Below, piece after piece: positions 11,940-13,150 of a DNA stretch of 13,150 nt; positions within the stretch are counted from its first letter, which is position 1, and each line of letters opens with the position of its first letter. The stretch covers positions 1 to 13,150 of the forward strand of contig DATAYF010000147.1 of assembly GCA_036272735.1 (NCBI GenBank), given 5' to 3'. Made by a program: the position numbers and the translations under genes. The stretch comes from DATAYF01 sp036272735. Lineage in GTDB: Bacteria > Chloroflexota > Ktedonobacteria > Ktedonobacterales > Ktedonobacteraceae. The notes beneath the pieces were generated by a model. The model was not told the DNA's origin and searched no databases. It saw nothing but the letters and a program-made list of their open reading frames with translations.

Positions 11940-12656
11940 TTAGTAGGTCCTGGGATTGGGATTATCCGGCCCTTGTGATTGATCAGGTGGTAGGTTTTGG
12001 TTCATGTCCGTGCCAGAGCTATCAGGTGGCATGGTCGTACTCGATTGGCCAGTGATGTCGCGATCCATCATTGGCCTGTCCTGTTCGCTTGCGCTCGCTT
12101 TGCGGCCTATATTGGGATCATTCTGCATGCTTTCTTCCTGGCGCGCCGTAGTTTTCCCTTTTGCGGCTGCGCTATCTCCGTGGAAGAGGTAGTTTGAAGA
12201 GTTCGGGTCGAGTGCACCCACTGGTGCTTCGTCCACCATACGTGCAAAATGTTGCAGATCGTGCTCTAGCACATTCTCGAAATGGCTGCCTGCGCCTAGC
12301 TTTTCTCCTATATTGCCGAGTATTCCGGCTGGTGGATTGTATCGAAGGTCGACATCTATTCTGGTCTGATTATTTCCTACCGGTGCAAAGGTGACTTTTC
12401 CAGAATTTTCCAAGCCTTTGGTGGAATGCCAACCGATCTGCTGATCTGGTATCCACGTGTCGTTGACGGCATCCCATTCATGATGTCCTGCTACGTCGGC
12501 AGCCCAGTGGCTGCTGCGGTCATCATAATACGTCACTTCTTTGACGAAGGTCATGAACTTTGGAAAATCGTTAAAATGGGAAAACAGAGCGTATACCTGG
12601 TGCACTGGCGCGTTAACCGTGACCTGGGCGTGATGATCTGCATAATATTCTGTCAT
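11940..12656 (-). CDS. SRPBCC (START-like) domain protein with disordered tail
   Basis: The first 140 or so residues form a SRPBCC/polyketide-cyclase-like domain: VTVNAPVHQVYALFSHFNDFPKFMTFVKEV, typical of strand 1 and helices 1-2, then a β-sheet region ending with TRIDVDLRYNPPAG and a C-terminal helix FENVLEHDLQHFARMV. Such folds bind lipids or other hydrophobic molecules in a cavity; the ligand is unknown. After about residue 145 it continues as a low-complexity tail rich in Asp, Asn, Pro, Ser and Gln (for example PDSSGTDMNQNLPPDQ). There is no signal peptide or membrane helix. The ATG at 12656 gives MTEYYADHHAQV and has AAAGGA upstream; ATG 12698 (14 residues longer, AAGGTG eight bases before) is the alternative. 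It appears monocistronic and convergent to the methyltransferase. Confidence 0.8.
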   Translation of the reverse strand: MTEYYADHHAQVTVNAPVHQVYALFSHFNDFPKFMTFVKEVTYYDDRSSHWAADVAGHHEWDAVNDTWIPDQQIGWHSTKGLENSGKVTFAPVGNNQTRIDVDLRYNPPAGILGNIGEKLGAGSHFENVLEHDLQHFARMVDEAPVGALDPNSSNYLFHGDSAAAKGKTTARQEESMQNDPNIGRKASASEQDRPMMDRDITGQSSTTMPPDSSGTDMNQNLPPDQSQGPDNPNPRTY

Positions 12657-12822
12657 GTCTATCTCTGTCCTTTCTTCGCTGTCGGTTTTCTTGTACATTC
12701 TTCAAACACCTTACAAATCGTAGCATGCTGTTTGTATAGAAAGCAATGAATAAAAGCTCTTCGGTAGCATTATTAAGCGAAATTTTAACTTCATTAAAAT
12801 CAAATAATTCTGTTATTTATTT

Positions 12823-12947
12823 AACCCGATGTGCACGTTTTTTTCGCCGCCTTCGGCGGCAAGGAGAAAGAGAAGGTGGGGACACCCCACACCCCGCCAG
12901 GGGCTACCGTCCCTGGACCCTGTTTTGTGAAACGTGCACATCGCGTT
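12823..12947 (+). mobile_element. MITE-like repeat, copy 2 (better-preserved ends)
   Basis: A 125-bp copy of the repeat at 6531-6653, same orientation. The terminal inverted repeats are nearly perfect: AACCCGATGTGCACGTTT on the left and, read inward, AACGCGATGTGCACGTTT on the right (17 of 18). The inner hairpins are GCCGCC-TTC-GGCGGC, GTGGGG-ACA-CCCCAC and CCAGGG/CCCTGG. ATTT flanks both ends (12819-12822 and 12948-12951), a likely 4-bp target duplication; a TA duplication with ends ACCC/GCGT is an equally good reading. It lies between the SRPBCC gene (divergent) and the regulator at the right edge. It carries no coding capacity. Confidence 0.75.
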
Positions 12948-13016
12948 ATTTTAATCGTATAGGTAAGTTGCTTGCCTGGAGCACTGTACCTACTACGCTC
13001 GTAGGATTACTAACAG

Positions 13017-13045
13017 TTGCCCTTTTTGCTGATCTATTGTCTACT
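13017..13045 (+). promoter_or_regulatory. Weak candidate promoter of the right-edge gene
   Basis: TTGCCC, 17 bases, then TCTACT: four of six matches in each box. RNA would start near 13052, 38 bases before the ATG. Confidence 0.2.
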
Positions 13046-13089
13046 TTTCGTAGCTTTTGGAAGAAGGGACGAGGAGAACACCAGACAGC

Positions 13090-13150
13090 ATGGCAAAGCA
13101 AGAGCAAAAGTTGTTTCGTTTGAGTCAAGCAGCCCACGAACTGGGTTTAC
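13090..13150 (+). CDS. Start of a probable MerR/excisionase-type HTH protein, cut by the window edge
   Basis: ATG at 13090 opens MAKQEQKLFRLSQAAHELGL and runs off the right edge. The phrase FRLSQAAHELGL fits the first helix of a MerR or HTH_17-type DNA-binding domain (pattern L-x-x-A-A-x-x-L-G-V/L). CGAGGAG lies about 13 bases upstream, which is a rather long spacing. Only 20 codons are visible, so a transcription factor and a phage or plasmid excisionase cannot be told apart. Confidence 0.5.
   Translation, partial: MAKQEQKLFRLSQAAHELGL

Noticed and set aside
12746..13123. 125-codon plus-strand frame spanning the MITE
   Set aside because: It runs through a non-coding repeat, lacks a ribosome site, and its central part is translated MITE hairpins.
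1..13150. CRISPR array or tRNA genes
   Set aside because: No regularly spaced direct repeats and no cloverleaf with a TψC-type motif were found by eye.

Overview
This 13.15 kb window is bacterial chromosome from what looks like a Ktedonobacteria-type member of the Chloroflexota. The taxonomy is an inference. It rests on the mix of an MshA-like glycosyltransferase, a tiny stand-alone SWIM zinc-finger protein, a histidine phosphatase resembling the MSMEG_4193 type, an apparent IscB/HEARO omega-RNA remnant and moderate G+C. No rRNA, tRNA or CRISPR array was seen.

Layout from left to right. Positions 1-225 hold a dense set of hairpins that look like the scaffold of an IscB-associated (HEARO/omega) RNA, followed by a possible decayed iscB start and a 46-bp perfect palindrome. 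Next come a secreted lipoprotein with seven BNR/Ycf48-like propeller repeats (728-1942) and its 23-bp terminal hairpin. A same-strand group follows: a histidine phosphatase with a possible N-terminal membrane anchor, a compact VirB11/CpaF-like secretion ATPase with an enlarged P-loop, a 25-codon small ORF with an excellent Shine-Dalgarno, and an MshA-like GT4 glycosyltransferase (2204-5369). From 5490 to 5800 there is a complete-looking small-RNA unit (promoter, about 230 nt, terminator). It is followed by a 93-aa SWIM protein, a first copy of a 123-125 bp MITE-like repeat, and a minus-strand tail-anchored membrane protein.

The conserved core is mnmA-lepA (7451-10416). The two genes overlap by four bases and lie behind a sigma70-like promoter and a possible leader attenuator. 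A 38-bp perfect hairpin starts two bases after lepA. Then come a class I methyltransferase with a good terminator, a minus-strand candidate structured RNA (11759 downwards) with mutually exclusive stems around a small ORF start, a minus-strand SRPBCC protein with a disordered tail, the second MITE copy, and the first 20 codons of a probable MerR/HTH regulator running off the right edge.

Housekeeping translation factors (tRNA 2-thiolation and LepA/EF4) thus sit among accessory envelope and sugar genes. The most interesting material is non-coding: the omega-RNA remnant, the long mismatch-free hairpins at gene ends, the two-copy MITE, the orphan small RNA, and the riboswitch-like leader near 11.7 kb.
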